This document shows positions 6,173 to 12,970 of a DNA stretch of 18,308 nucleotides, piece by piece (position 1 is the first letter of the stretch; every line of letters begins with the position of its first letter). This DNA comes from DATLEX01 sp035525045 (GTDB taxonomy: Bacteria > Acidobacteriota > Thermoanaerobaculia > Gp7-AA8). The notes beneath the pieces are model-generated. The model was given only the letters and a program-made list of their open reading frames with translations. It was not told the DNA's origin and ran no database searches. Location: assembly GCA_035525045.1 (NCBI GenBank), contig DATLEX010000047.1, positions 1 through 18,308 on the forward strand, given 5' to 3'. Both the position numbers and the translations under genes were made by a program.

Positions 6173-7692
6173 CGCCCCAGAGGAATGCTCCCCAGCAGGT
6201 ACTTCAGGTCGTCGTCACGCCACCGCACACCCCCGCCGATCGTGAAAGCGGTGTCGTTCAGCGGATTGTCGACACCGGAGGTGATGAACAGCCGCGGGGT
6301 GTTCGGCTTCTCGCGACGGATGGTGAACTCGCCGAAGAGGCGCAGATGCGGGTTGTCGTCCCGCTTCCCCCCGAAATCGAATGCCTCCCCCGTCAGGGTG
6401 AGGCGGTCGTTGAAGCGATAGTCCGCGCCGATCCCGCCGGAGGAGTCGAACAGGCCGATGCGAAGCGAGAGGTCGTCGAGGACCCATCCAGCCTGGGCGG
6501 AGATCAGGAAGTCGCGTTCGAATCGCGTCCGCCGGACGGTGGTCGTGGAGGTATTGCCCAGCGGGTCCGTCACCGTCTCCACCGTCACCCGGTCCTCGCG
6601 GCTTCCCCGCGGATCGTCGCTGAGCTCGACGTTGTAGAAGCGGTTCTGCTCGGGATTGGGCACGAGGCGGAGCGAGATGGCGCTGCGGGAGCTGCCGCCG
6701 AGATTCTCGAATCCTTCGATGGCCTTGCTCAGCCCGGCGTAGTAGTCGGCTTTCATGCCGAGGTCGAGCTGCAGCCTGCCGATCCGTCCCAGCGTACCGC
6801 TCAGCTCCGTGACCCCCTTCTCCACCGAGCCGAGCGCGGCCACGAGGCGGTCATGGGCCTCATCGCTGGTCAGCAGCTTTCCGATCGTCCCCTCCCCGGT
6901 CCTGGCTCCGCCGGTGATGGCGTTGAGATTGTCGGCCGTGACGCGAAGATCGGCGGAGAGGGCTCGAAGGTTTTCCACCATCTTCCGGATGTCCTCGCGA
7001 TTCTCGCCGACGGTGCCGCCGAGCTGGCTCGCCACGCGGTCGAGCGAGGCGGCGATCTTCGGGATCTCCACGCGAAGATCGCCGGTGATGGCCCGCATGT
7101 TCTCCATGGTGGCGTCGACGTTGACCCGGTTCACGGCGATCAGTTCCCGGACCTGAGCGGTGATCGTCCGGACGTTCTCGACGATGTCCTCCACCCGCTG
7201 CTGGCCCTCCGGACCGGAAACCACGGTCCGAAGCGACTCGGTGATGGCCTTCACGTCGCCGGCGATGGCCGACATCTGCGTGGTCACATCATCGATGGTG
7301 GCCGGCTGCGATCCGGGGAGGATGATCGGGTCGCCCCGGAGGGCCTGCCGGCGCGGGTCCCCCGAGTCGAGCTCGACGTACTTCTCGCCCAGGAGCCCCA
7401 GATTCGCCACGCGGGCGCTGGCGTTCTCGAAGAGAGGGACGTCGTCGTCGATGTCCAGCGTCACCAGCGCCTTCCCGTCCGGCCGGAGCTGGATCCGCGT
7501 AACCTTCCCTTTTCTCACCCCCGCCACGCGAATGGCCGATCTCTCATCGAGGCCGGCCACGTTGTCGAAGAGGACCTGGACGGTCCGCGTGTCCCTCCCC
7601 CGGAAGTCGATGTCCTCGATCTTCAGGGCGAAGTACCCGAGGATCGCCAGGATGACGAGCATGAAGGCGCCGACTTTGGCTGCTGATGACAT
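6169..7692 (-). CDS. MCE/MlaD-family lipid-transport protein with beta-rich C-terminal domain
   Basis: 507 residues. GGGGGAG five bases upstream supports the ATG at 7690-7692 over an in-frame one at 7719. Residues 7-24 form an N-terminal membrane anchor. Residues 35-111 are an MCE domain with DNVAGLDERSAIRVAGVRKGKV and the strongly conserved LGLLGEKYVEL. Residues 118-300 are long amphipathic helices with repeated units of the type NxRxITxxLR (for example ENMRAITGDLR, ENLRALSADLR). Residues about 308-507 alternate polar and hydrophobic residues in ten or more strands (AISLRLVP, LSLRIGLFDSSGGIGADYRF, LTLTGEAFDFGG, LRLFGEFTI, AFTIGGGVRW), like an outer-membrane barrel or beta-sheet domain. MCE proteins shuttle lipids between the inner and outer membranes. 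MlaE/MlaF partners are not in the window. Confidence 0.88.
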   Translation of the reverse strand: MSSAAKVGAFMLVILAILGYFALKIEDIDFRGRDTRTVQVLFDNVAGLDERSAIRVAGVRKGKVTRIQLRPDGKALVTLDIDDDVPLFENASARVANLGLLGEKYVELDSGDPRRQALRGDPIILPGSQPATIDDVTTQMSAIAGDVKAITESLRTVVSGPEGQQRVEDIVENVRTITAQVRELIAVNRVNVDATMENMRAITGDLRVEIPKIAASLDRVASQLGGTVGENREDIRKMVENLRALSADLRVTADNLNAITGGARTGEGTIGKLLTSDEAHDRLVAALGSVEKGVTELSGTLGRIGRLQLDLGMKADYYAGLSKAIEGFENLGGSSRSAISLRLVPNPEQNRFYNVELSDDPRGSREDRVTVETVTDPLGNTSTTTVRRTRFERDFLISAQAGWVLDDLSLRIGLFDSSGGIGADYRFNDRLTLTGEAFDFGGKRDDNPHLRLFGEFTIRREKPNTPRLFITSGVDNPLNDTAFTIGGGVRWRDDDLKYLLGSIPLGR

Positions 7693-7704
7693 CGCGTCTC
7701 CCCC

Positions 7705-7761
7705 GTTAACCGTGAACATCGTACCCGGTTCACGGTTGACGGTTGACGGTTAACGGTCAAC
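7705..7761. repeat. Heptamer repeat cluster with inverted copy
   Basis: Five head-to-tail heptamers of the form GGTTNAC run from 7727 to 7761: GGTTCAC, GGTTGAC, GGTTGAC, GGTTAAC, GGTCAAC. An inverted copy (GTTAACCGTGAAC, 7705-7717) pairs with 7728-7740 (GTTCACGGTTGAC) at 12 of 13 positions around a 10-base loop, so a strong hairpin can form. The cluster fills the gap between maf and the MCE gene, and the last maf codons and stop (7750-7752) are inside it. It may be a processing site, a terminator/attenuator or simply a spreading low-complexity element. Confidence 0.85.
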
Positions 7762-8337
7762 GCCCCTCAACACCTCCACCCCCGCCTTCCTCAACATCTG
7801 AAAAAGCAGCGCCAGGGGCAATCCCACCACGTTGGTGTAGCTGCCGTGGATCGAGTCGATGAACATCGCCCCGATCCCCTGGACGGCGTACGCGCCGGCC
7901 TTGTCGAGCGGCTCGCCCGTCCCGACATACCAGGCGATGTCCTCCGGGGAGAGGGGGAGCATGCGGACCTCCGACTCGGCGACGCGGGTCTCGCGATAGG
8001 CGAGGGAGGCCTTCTCGATGGTCACGCCGCTGTAGACAACGTGGGTCTTTCCGGCGATGACCGACAGCATCCGCGCCGCGTCGGCTTCATGGGCGGGCTT
8101 CTCGAGGAGCTGGTCGCCGAAGAGCACGGTCGTGTCGGCGGCGATGATCCACCGGTCGGGATGCGCGGCGGCGACGGCGGCGGCCTTGTCGCGCGAGAGG
8201 CGGGCGACGTACTCCTCCGGTGCCTCTCCCGGCTGCGGCTTCTCCGGAACGTGGCTGGGCACGACTTCGAAGTCGATGCCGATCGAGGCCAGGAGCTCCC
8301 GGCGGCGCGGCGACGAGGAGGCGAGAATGAACTTCAC
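7750..8337 (-). CDS. maf: Maf-family nucleoside triphosphate pyrophosphatase
   Basis: 195 residues, the normal length. The Maf signature ILASSSPRRRELL is at residues 4-16. It is followed by RDKAAAVA, IIAADTTV (the catalytic/metal acidic region), AGKTHVVYSGVT, and EPLDKAGAYAVQG. Maf proteins hydrolyse dTTP, UTP and modified nucleotides to the monophosphate and PPi, and are linked to septum control in some bacteria. I cannot tell the YhdE from the YceF substrate class with certainty. The start is GTG at 8335-8337, overlapping the toxin stop (GTGA), so it is coupled to the toxin-antitoxin genes. The C-terminal residues VDR and the stop codon fall in the heptamer repeats, so the tail has probably been rewritten by repeat growth. 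Confidence 0.93.
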   Translation of the reverse strand: MKFILASSSPRRRELLASIGIDFEVVPSHVPEKPQPGEAPEEYVARLSRDKAAAVAAAHPDRWIIAADTTVLFGDQLLEKPAHEADAARMLSVIAGKTHVVYSGVTIEKASLAYRETRVAESEVRMLPLSPEDIAWYVGTGEPLDKAGAYAVQGIGAMFIDSIHGSYTNVVGLPLALLFQMLRKAGVEVLRGVDR

Positions 8338-8582
8338 GCTCTGGCCTTCCCCAGGGCCAGGATCACCACGAAGCGCGCCTCGGGGAGGATTCTGTAGATG
8401 ATCCGAAGATCGCCGCCGCGCGCGCTCCAGAGACCGCGCAGCGGCTCGAACAGCGGCGCGCCGATGATCGGGTCCTCGTCGATCTTCACGAGCATCTGGC
8501 GGGCCACCTCCCGGTCGCGGTCATCGAGGGCCTTCCACTCGGCCTCCACCGACTCGACGATGCGCAGGCGGTCATTCCCCAA
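8334..8582 (-). CDS. RelE/ParE-family toxin
   Basis: 82 residues with the fold pattern of RelE/ParE toxins. It has an N-terminal strand (RLRIVES), two helices (EAEWKALDDRDREVARQMLVKIDED), then LRGLWSARGGDLRIIYRILPEARFVVILALGKAR, which matches the family's central strands with the conserved R..Y.I region. The start is TTG at 8580-8582, supported by GGAGG six bases upstream inside the antitoxin gene; the coding regions overlap by 11 bases. RelE-type toxins cleave mRNA on the ribosome while ParE types poison gyrase, and sequence by eye does not decide between them. The downstream maf start overlaps its stop, so the toxin sits within an otherwise housekeeping operon. Confidence 0.85.
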   Translation of the reverse strand: MGNDRLRIVESVEAEWKALDDRDREVARQMLVKIDEDPIIGAPLFEPLRGLWSARGGDLRIIYRILPEARFVVILALGKARA

Positions 8583-8847
8583 AGAGATCCTCCGGGAGAA
8601 GAAGCGCGTTCCGGCGAAGCTCGTCCTCGCCCGTGGCCAGCCGTGCGCGGAGCTGCTCGTCGCCGGCGATCTCCACCGTCTCCCGGAGGGCGAGGTACTC
8701 GTCGTGCGAGACGAGGATCGCGACGGGGCGGCCGTTGCGCTCGAACAGCGTGCGGCGGCCGGTCAGCTCACACTCGCTGACGAGCTGCCTCACCGCGGGC
8801 GGCGCGTCCAGGATCTCCAGCCGCTTCTCGTTCGGTTCCTTCTCCAT
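8572..8847 (-). CDS. Phd/YefM-like antitoxin
   Basis: 91 residues. After an N-terminal region (LEILDAPPAVRQLVSECELTG), the segment RRTLFERNGRPVAILVSHDEYLALRETVEIA is the typical Phd/YefM core, a DNA-binding dimer that also represses its own operon. An acidic, probably disordered C-terminal tail (GEDELRRNALLLPEDLFGE) would wrap the toxin. It precedes the toxin in the usual antitoxin-first order. The ATG at 8845-8847 lies inside the 3' end of galU, giving an 80-base overlap. Later in-frame starts would remove the first strand of the fold, so I keep this one. Autoregulation would need a promoter inside galU. Confidence 0.82.
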   Translation of the reverse strand: MEKEPNEKRLEILDAPPAVRQLVSECELTGRRTLFERNGRPVAILVSHDEYLALRETVEIAGDEQLRARLATGEDELRRNALLLPEDLFGE

Positions 8848-9709
8848 TGCCGAAGAGTCCCTGCAGGTAGGCGGCGAACTCCTGGGCCAGCGCCGGATGA
8901 CGCAAGGCGTAGTCGACCGTCGCCTTCAGGTACCCGAGCTTCTCACCGGCATCGTAGCGCCGGCCTTCGAAGACGTGGCCATAGAAATCGCCGCCCCGGA
9001 CGAGGTGCCTCATCGCGTCGGTGAGCTGAATCTCGCCGCCTGCGCCGCGCTCGGTCTGCTCCAGCGCCGGGAACACCTCCGGTGGAAGAATGTACCGCCC
9101 GATGATGGCATATCGCGAGGGAGGGTCGCTCTTCGGCTTTTCCACCATGTCGGTGATGCGGAAGCGGCGATTCCCGACCAGCTCCCCCGCCACGATCCCG
9201 TAGCGGCTGGTCTGGTCGGGTGCCACTTCCATCAGCGCCACGACCGGCCGGCCGGTCTCCTCGAAGACCCGGCGCATCTGGCGCAGGCAGGGCTCGTCGG
9301 AAAGGATGACGTCGTCGGGCAGGAGCACGGCGAAGGGGTCGGGGCCGACGGCGTCGCGGGCGGTCAAGACGGCGTGGCCGAGCCCGAGGGCGTCCTTCTG
9401 GCGCACGGCAATGAGGTCGACCATGGAGCTGACGGACTCGACCTCGGCGAGGAAGTCGAGCTTCTGCCGCTCGCGCAGCGACTGTTCCAGGCTGGAGGAA
9501 CGGTCGAAATGGTCGATGATCGAGTCCTTCCCCTGGGAGGTGACGATGATGAGCTTGTCCAGCCCGGAGTCGCGCGCTTCCTCGATCCCATACTGAAGAA
9601 TGGGCTTATCGACCAGCGGCAGCATCTCCTTCGGGATGACCTTGGTGGCCGGGAAGAAGCGCGTGCCGAAGCCGGCGCACGGAAAGACGCATGTTCGGAG
9701 TCCGTTCAT
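8768..9709 (-). CDS. galU: UTP--glucose-1-phosphate uridylyltransferase
   Basis: 313 residues from ATG 9707-9709. An in-frame TTG at 9739 adds only ten residues (MVQSLYSTRR) that lie outside the family start. The N-terminal FPCAGFGTRFFPATKVIPKEMLPLVDKPIL is the nucleotide-binding signature of GalU. Other family segments include ALGLGHAVLTARDAVG, FAVLLPDDVIL, SRYGIVAGELV, ITDMVEKPKSDPPSRYAIIGRYILPPEVF, EIQLTDAM and YDAGEKLGYLKA. It makes UDP-glucose for polysaccharide and envelope glycan synthesis. The last ~25 residues (GNGEGTEREAAGDPGRAARGEAARQRV) are low-complexity, unlike the family, and are encoded where galU overlaps the antitoxin gene. This suggests that the tail was created or extended when the toxin-antitoxin pair arrived. 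galU is the first gene of the minus-strand operon. Confidence 0.95.
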   Translation of the reverse strand: MNGLRTCVFPCAGFGTRFFPATKVIPKEMLPLVDKPILQYGIEEARDSGLDKLIIVTSQGKDSIIDHFDRSSSLEQSLRERQKLDFLAEVESVSSMVDLIAVRQKDALGLGHAVLTARDAVGPDPFAVLLPDDVILSDEPCLRQMRRVFEETGRPVVALMEVAPDQTSRYGIVAGELVGNRRFRITDMVEKPKSDPPSRYAIIGRYILPPEVFPALEQTERGAGGEIQLTDAMRHLVRGGDFYGHVFEGRRYDAGEKLGYLKATVDYALRHPALAQEFAAYLQGLFGNGEGTEREAAGDPGRAARGEAARQRV

Positions 9710-9786
9710 GCGGCGCGTAGAATACAGGCTTTGCACCAATATTGCTTCGAGGCGATGTGGTACAAGTATCCATGTGCGGGTGGGGA
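9710..9786. promoter_or_regulatory. Divergent intergenic region (galU operon / propeller gene)
   Basis: These 77 bases separate divergent starts and must hold promoters for both units, unless transcription enters from further away. The region is less GC-rich than its surroundings and includes the 8-bp palindrome CAATATTG at 9737-9744. TATTCT, on the minus strand at 9719-9724, is a -10-like hexamer 10 bases before the galU ATG. I find no convincing -35 pairing on either strand, so no promoter is placed exactly. Confidence 0.4.
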
Positions 9787-11724
9787 ATGCGTAAACTCCT
9801 GATTCTTATCGTCGTTTCCTTCGTCGTCGTCCCTGCGGAGGCGCAGTGGCGGCGCGCCGGGCTTCATGGTGCGGACGTCCGGGCGCTGATTGTCGATCCC
9901 GCCGATCCCGACGTCCTTTTCCTCGGCACCAGCGGCGGCGAGGTCTACGTCTCGACGGATGGGGCGAAGAGCTGGAACAACCCCCGGGACAGCGTGCCGT
10001 TTCCCGGATATGTCGTCGACACCCTCGTGCTCGACTCTGAGGGGAAACTGTGGGCGGCGTCGTGGGGGCTTTGGGGCGGCGGCGTGATCGCCGTTTCGCC
10101 CGACCGCGGCAAGAGTTGGCAGCGCCGTGACAAGGGCCTGGAGGACGTCTCGGTCCGGGCGCTGGCGGTCTACCCGGGAGATCCCGACTTCATCCTGGCG
10201 GGCGGCCTGAGCGGCGTCTATCAAAGCGTCGACGGCGGGGCGACCTGGACCAAGCTCTCCGAGCATGTGAACGTCGAGTCGCTGGCCATCGACCCTCGCA
10301 CGAAGGAACGGATCTACGTCGGCACGTGGCGGCAGGGCTGGCGCAGCGAAGACGGCGGGAGGAGCTGGAAGCACATCAACAACGGGATGGTGCTCGACAC
10401 CGACATGTTCGCCATCACGTTCGATCCGGCGAATCCCGACAACATCTGGGTCTCCACCTGCGGCTGGGTGTACAACACCGAGAATCGCGGCGACAAATGG
10501 ACGCGGTACCGCGACGGCTTCAAGAACCGGCGGATCCACGTCGTCGACATCGATCCGGCCGACGAGAGCGGGAAACGGATCTATGCCGGCTCCGTGGCCG
10601 GGCTGTATCGCTCCGATGACCGCGGCAGGAACTGGTACACCGTCTCGAGCGAAGACCTGGTCATCAGCTCGCTCGTGCTCCATCGGGAACGGCCGGGGCG
10701 GGTGATCATCGGCGTGGAGGGTGACGGCGTCTACGTCTCGTACGACGAGGCCGCGACCTTCACCCGGACCTCCGACGGTCTTCACAATCTGAGAATCACC
10801 AGCATCGTCGCCGACCCGGTGAAGGCCGAGCGGGTCTACGCGGCGGTCGCATTCGGTGGAGCGGCCTCCGGGATCTACCGCTCCGATGACGCCGGGCAGA
10901 ACTGGACTCGCATCAGCACCACCCCTCTGCCGGAAGTCCTCTCGCTGGTGATCTCACCGGACCCGGAGAGCGAAGTCCGGTTCATGGCCGGGACCGAGAA
11001 GGGCTTCTTCTGGAGCAGTGAAGGGGCCGAGTGGGTGCAGAGCGTTCCGGCTCATTTCCCGATCCGCGTCGACAAGGTGGTTCCCTTCAACCGCAACCGC
11101 TGGTTTGCGGCGACTTCCGAAGGCGTTTTCACTACGCGGGACGGCGGCAGGGAGTGGTACCGCCTGGGCGGTTCCCAGGAGAGGGCCGTGGACATCATCG
11201 TCGGCCGGGTCGGTGAGCGCAGGGCCCTCTACGCGCTGACCAGCACCGGCATGTCCGCGTTCGACGGCGAGCAGTGGCTGACGGTGAACAACGCCCCCGC
11301 CAGGGGGCGGACGATCGGCGTCCGCAGCATCGACGGCGTGCACTACGTGTTCGTCGCCGGCGCGCACGGCGTGAGGGCCGGGCGTGTCGACGCGTTCGGG
11401 CACTGGCGGCCGGCCGAGGCGCCCGACGCCGAATATGCCTCCGTCTTTGCCGCGCCTCGGAATGCCGACAACCTGCTGTTCGTGACATCCCGGCAGCAGA
11501 GAGAGGTACTAGTGGGAACGCCGGAGGAGCGCGACTGGCTCGAGCTCACCCTGCCGATGCAGGGGACGGAGATCACCTCGATCGCCCCCGACCCCTTCGC
11601 CAACCGCTTCTACGTCGGCACGTCCGGCGGAGGCGTCTTCATTTACGAGGGCGCTATGCAGCGGTACGTCCGGCGCGACCAGCCGGCCGGCGGCGCCGCC
11701 GTGGCGGCGGGCGGCGGCGGGTAG
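9787..11724 (+). CDS. Secreted BNR/Asp-box beta-propeller protein (VPS10/sortilin-like)
   Basis: 645 residues. I chose the ATG at 9787, preceded by GGGTGGGGA, because it opens a good signal peptide (MRKLLILIVVSFVVVPAEA, cleavage before QW). An upstream in-frame ATG at 9742 adds 15 unrelated residues. The body contains at least nine Asp-box repeats of the S-x-D-x-G-x-x-W type: YVSTDGAKSWN, VSPDRGKSWQR, YQSVDGGATWTKL, WRSEDGGRSWKHI, YRSDDRGRNWYTV, YRSDDAGQNWTRI, FTTRDGGREWYRL and others. This predicts one or two beta-propellers as in sialidase-like and VPS10 proteins. The tail is Ala/Gly-rich. No sialidase catalytic residues can be assigned, so I expect a binding or structural role outside the cytoplasm. 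Confidence 0.88.
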   Translation: MRKLLILIVVSFVVVPAEAQWRRAGLHGADVRALIVDPADPDVLFLGTSGGEVYVSTDGAKSWNNPRDSVPFPGYVVDTLVLDSEGKLWAASWGLWGGGVIAVSPDRGKSWQRRDKGLEDVSVRALAVYPGDPDFILAGGLSGVYQSVDGGATWTKLSEHVNVESLAIDPRTKERIYVGTWRQGWRSEDGGRSWKHINNGMVLDTDMFAITFDPANPDNIWVSTCGWVYNTENRGDKWTRYRDGFKNRRIHVVDIDPADESGKRIYAGSVAGLYRSDDRGRNWYTVSSEDLVISSLVLHRERPGRVIIGVEGDGVYVSYDEAATFTRTSDGLHNLRITSIVADPVKAERVYAAVAFGGAASGIYRSDDAGQNWTRISTTPLPEVLSLVISPDPESEVRFMAGTEKGFFWSSEGAEWVQSVPAHFPIRVDKVVPFNRNRWFAATSEGVFTTRDGGREWYRLGGSQERAVDIIVGRVGERRALYALTSTGMSAFDGEQWLTVNNAPARGRTIGVRSIDGVHYVFVAGAHGVRAGRVDAFGHWRPAEAPDAEYASVFAAPRNADNLLFVTSRQQREVLVGTPEERDWLELTLPMQGTEITSIAPDPFANRFYVGTSGGGVFIYEGAMQRYVRRDQPAGGAAVAAGGGG

Positions 11725-11727
11725 CTC

Positions 11728-11755
11728 ATGTCATTCCGAGCGCAGCGAGGAATCT
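11728..11755. repeat. Short dispersed-type repeat (ATTCCGAG...GAGGAATC)
   Basis: The sequence from 11728 contains CATTCCGAGCG and GCGAGGAATCT, an imperfect inverted repeat (ATTCC/GGAAT around a GAGCGCAGCGA core). I recognise it as a motif that recurs between genes in many Bacteroidota, Acidobacteriota and other environmental genomes. It follows the propeller-gene stop by three bases. Only one copy lies in this window, so dispersal in this genome is not shown here. Confidence 0.6.
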
Positions 11756-11759
11756 GGGC

Positions 11760-11793
11760 GGGTGGGCAGCACGCTGCGTAACCCCTCCCACCC
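11760..11793. terminator. Hairpin between convergent genes
   Basis: GGGTGGG (11760-11766) and CCCACCC (11787-11793) pair over 7 bp around a 20-base spacer, and CAGC/GCTG (11767-11770, 11773-11776) could extend the stem with a small inner hairpin. It sits between the stop of the propeller gene (11724) and that of the opposing exported protein (11797), where both units must end. No strong U tract is present. Confidence 0.5.
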
Positions 11794-11796
11794 ATT

Positions 11797-12282
11797 TCAG
11801 GGCTTGCCGTCCACCGGATTGAAATACCGCACCGCCAGGAACCCGATCCCCTTCTTCCCGTAGTCGGACTGCGGATCGTCGGAGAGCACCATCATGATGT
11901 TCGGGAGGCGGTCGTCGTAGAGCACGACGGTTCTGCTGCGCAGCGATTTCTTCGGCTGACCGTGCTCCTTCTGCAGGAGGGCCTTCTGTTCCTCGAACGC
12001 GGCGCGGATCTCCGGCAGCGCGGCGAAGAGCTCGAACCGGGCCGAATGCAGTCTGTTGCGACGGAACTCGAGGGTCATGGCCTTCTCATCGCCGTAGTCC
12101 ACCACCACCTGGTCCTGGTTCCGCCCCGGTTTGACCCTCCAGCCGGAATCGACCAGCACTCCGACCGCCTCGGCGCGGCTCATGCCGATGCTCAGCCGGA
12201 AGGCCTGCGGCGACATCCACGAGGTCTTGCTCGACGAGGGGAAGGCCGTGGCGAGGACGAGCGTGAGGGCGGTGAGAAGCAT
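11797..12282 (-). CDS. Small exported protein of unknown function
   Basis: 161 residues from the ATG at 12280-12282, which overlaps the last base of the upstream aldolase stop (TGATG). A longer in-frame reading to 12372 lies within the aldolase gene and has no sensible start. The N-terminus MLLTALTLVLATAFPSSS looks like a signal peptide. The mature part contains FRLSIGMSRAEAVGVLVDSGW, faintly like the 'IGMs+xEv' opening of BamE/SmpA-type proteins, then alternating strands and helices (VVVDYGDEKAMTLEFRRNRLHSARFEL) and a long charged helix. No lipobox cysteine is evident. I do not recognise the family with confidence. Coupling to a sugar-acid aldolase gene is probably positional rather than functional. 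Confidence 0.7.
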   Translation of the reverse strand: MLLTALTLVLATAFPSSSKTSWMSPQAFRLSIGMSRAEAVGVLVDSGWRVKPGRNQDQVVVDYGDEKAMTLEFRRNRLHSARFELFAALPEIRAAFEEQKALLQKEHGQPKKSLRSRTVVLYDDRLPNIMMVLSDDPQSDYGKKGIGFLAVRYFNPVDGKP

Positions 12283-12959
12283 CAGTGGACGTAGGTGTCG
12301 GAGGTGGCTCTGCTCTTCCGCGACTGGACGATGGAGGTCGCCAGGACGGCCCGGCGGCCGATCTCGTCCCACTGCTGCGTCCGCACCAGCTCCGGCACGG
12401 CCAGCGTGGCCCCAAGGTTCACCGCCACGCAGCCGGCGTCGAGGTAGGACTCGATGGTGTCGAGGGGAACGACGCCGCCGGCGAGCATCGGGATCTCCCG
12501 GATAGGGCCGCGGATGGTGCGGATGTAGTCGGGCCCGCCGAGGGTGTTTGCGGGATAGATCTTCACGATGTCGCAGCCCGCTTCCCAGGCGTGGATGATC
12601 TCCGTTGGCGTGGCCGCTCCGGCGATGGAGAGAAGGTCGTTCTCCACCGCGTACTCGATGACCTGGACGTTGGTGTGGGGGGAGACGATCGCTTGCGCGC
12701 CCGCCCGGCGGGCCTGCGCGGCGTCGTTCGAGCTGCGAACCGTGCCCGCAGCCACGATCACGTCCCGCTGCGCGTATTTCTGGCCGATGGTGGCCATCAG
12801 CTCGAACGCGTCGGGCGTGGTCAGGGTGATCTCGATGATCCGGATTCCGTGTCGGGCGAAGGCGTCGGCCACTTCCCGGGCGGCCTCGGCACTGTCCTCC
12901 CGCACCACGCCCACGATCTGGTCGGCGTGCACGCGCTCCAGGAGCTCTTTGCGCGACAT
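12282..12959 (-). CDS. eda: KDPG/KHG aldolase (2-dehydro-3-deoxy-6-phosphogluconate aldolase)
   Basis: 225 residues, the normal length for this class I aldolase. Key positions line up with Escherichia coli Eda: the substrate-site arginine in GVVRED (R20), the general acid/base glutamate in IIEITL (E43), the Schiff-base lysine in DIVKIYPA (K133), and the phosphate loop AGGVVPLDTIESYLDAGCVAVNLGATL. E. coli has an arginine after EVTL (R49) where this protein has EITLTTPDA, a variant also seen in Thermotoga-type enzymes. The enzyme cleaves KDPG to pyruvate and glyceraldehyde 3-phosphate, or hydroxy-oxoglutarate to pyruvate and glyoxylate. Neither edd nor a KDG kinase is adjacent. It is transcribed divergently from the GTPase-bsh operon. 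Confidence 0.93.
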   Translation of the reverse strand: MSRKELLERVHADQIVGVVREDSAEAAREVADAFARHGIRIIEITLTTPDAFELMATIGQKYAQRDVIVAAGTVRSSNDAAQARRAGAQAIVSPHTNVQVIEYAVENDLLSIAGAATPTEIIHAWEAGCDIVKIYPANTLGGPDYIRTIRGPIREIPMLAGGVVPLDTIESYLDAGCVAVNLGATLAVPELVRTQQWDEIGRRAVLATSIVQSRKSRATSDTYVH

Positions 12960-12970
12960 CGGCGAGGCCT

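Noticed and set aside
6079..7686. Plus-strand 535-codon frame opposite the MCE gene
   Set aside because: Antisense shadow; the minus strand has a recognised MCE domain with an SD and coupled neighbours.
7727..7761. Heptamer array as a CRISPR or iteron origin
   Set aside because: Units are 7 bp with no spacers, so not CRISPR. No replication initiator gene or AT-rich region is nearby, so an origin is not supported.
8334..8847. Toxin-antitoxin pair as part of a mobile element or genomic island
   Set aside because: No integrase, transposase, terminal repeats or tRNA flank it, and base composition looks like that of its neighbours.
9706..10785. Minus-strand 359-codon frame opposite the propeller gene
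   Set aside because: Low-complexity Asp/Val/Pro-rich antisense of the Asp-box repeats, with no start signal.
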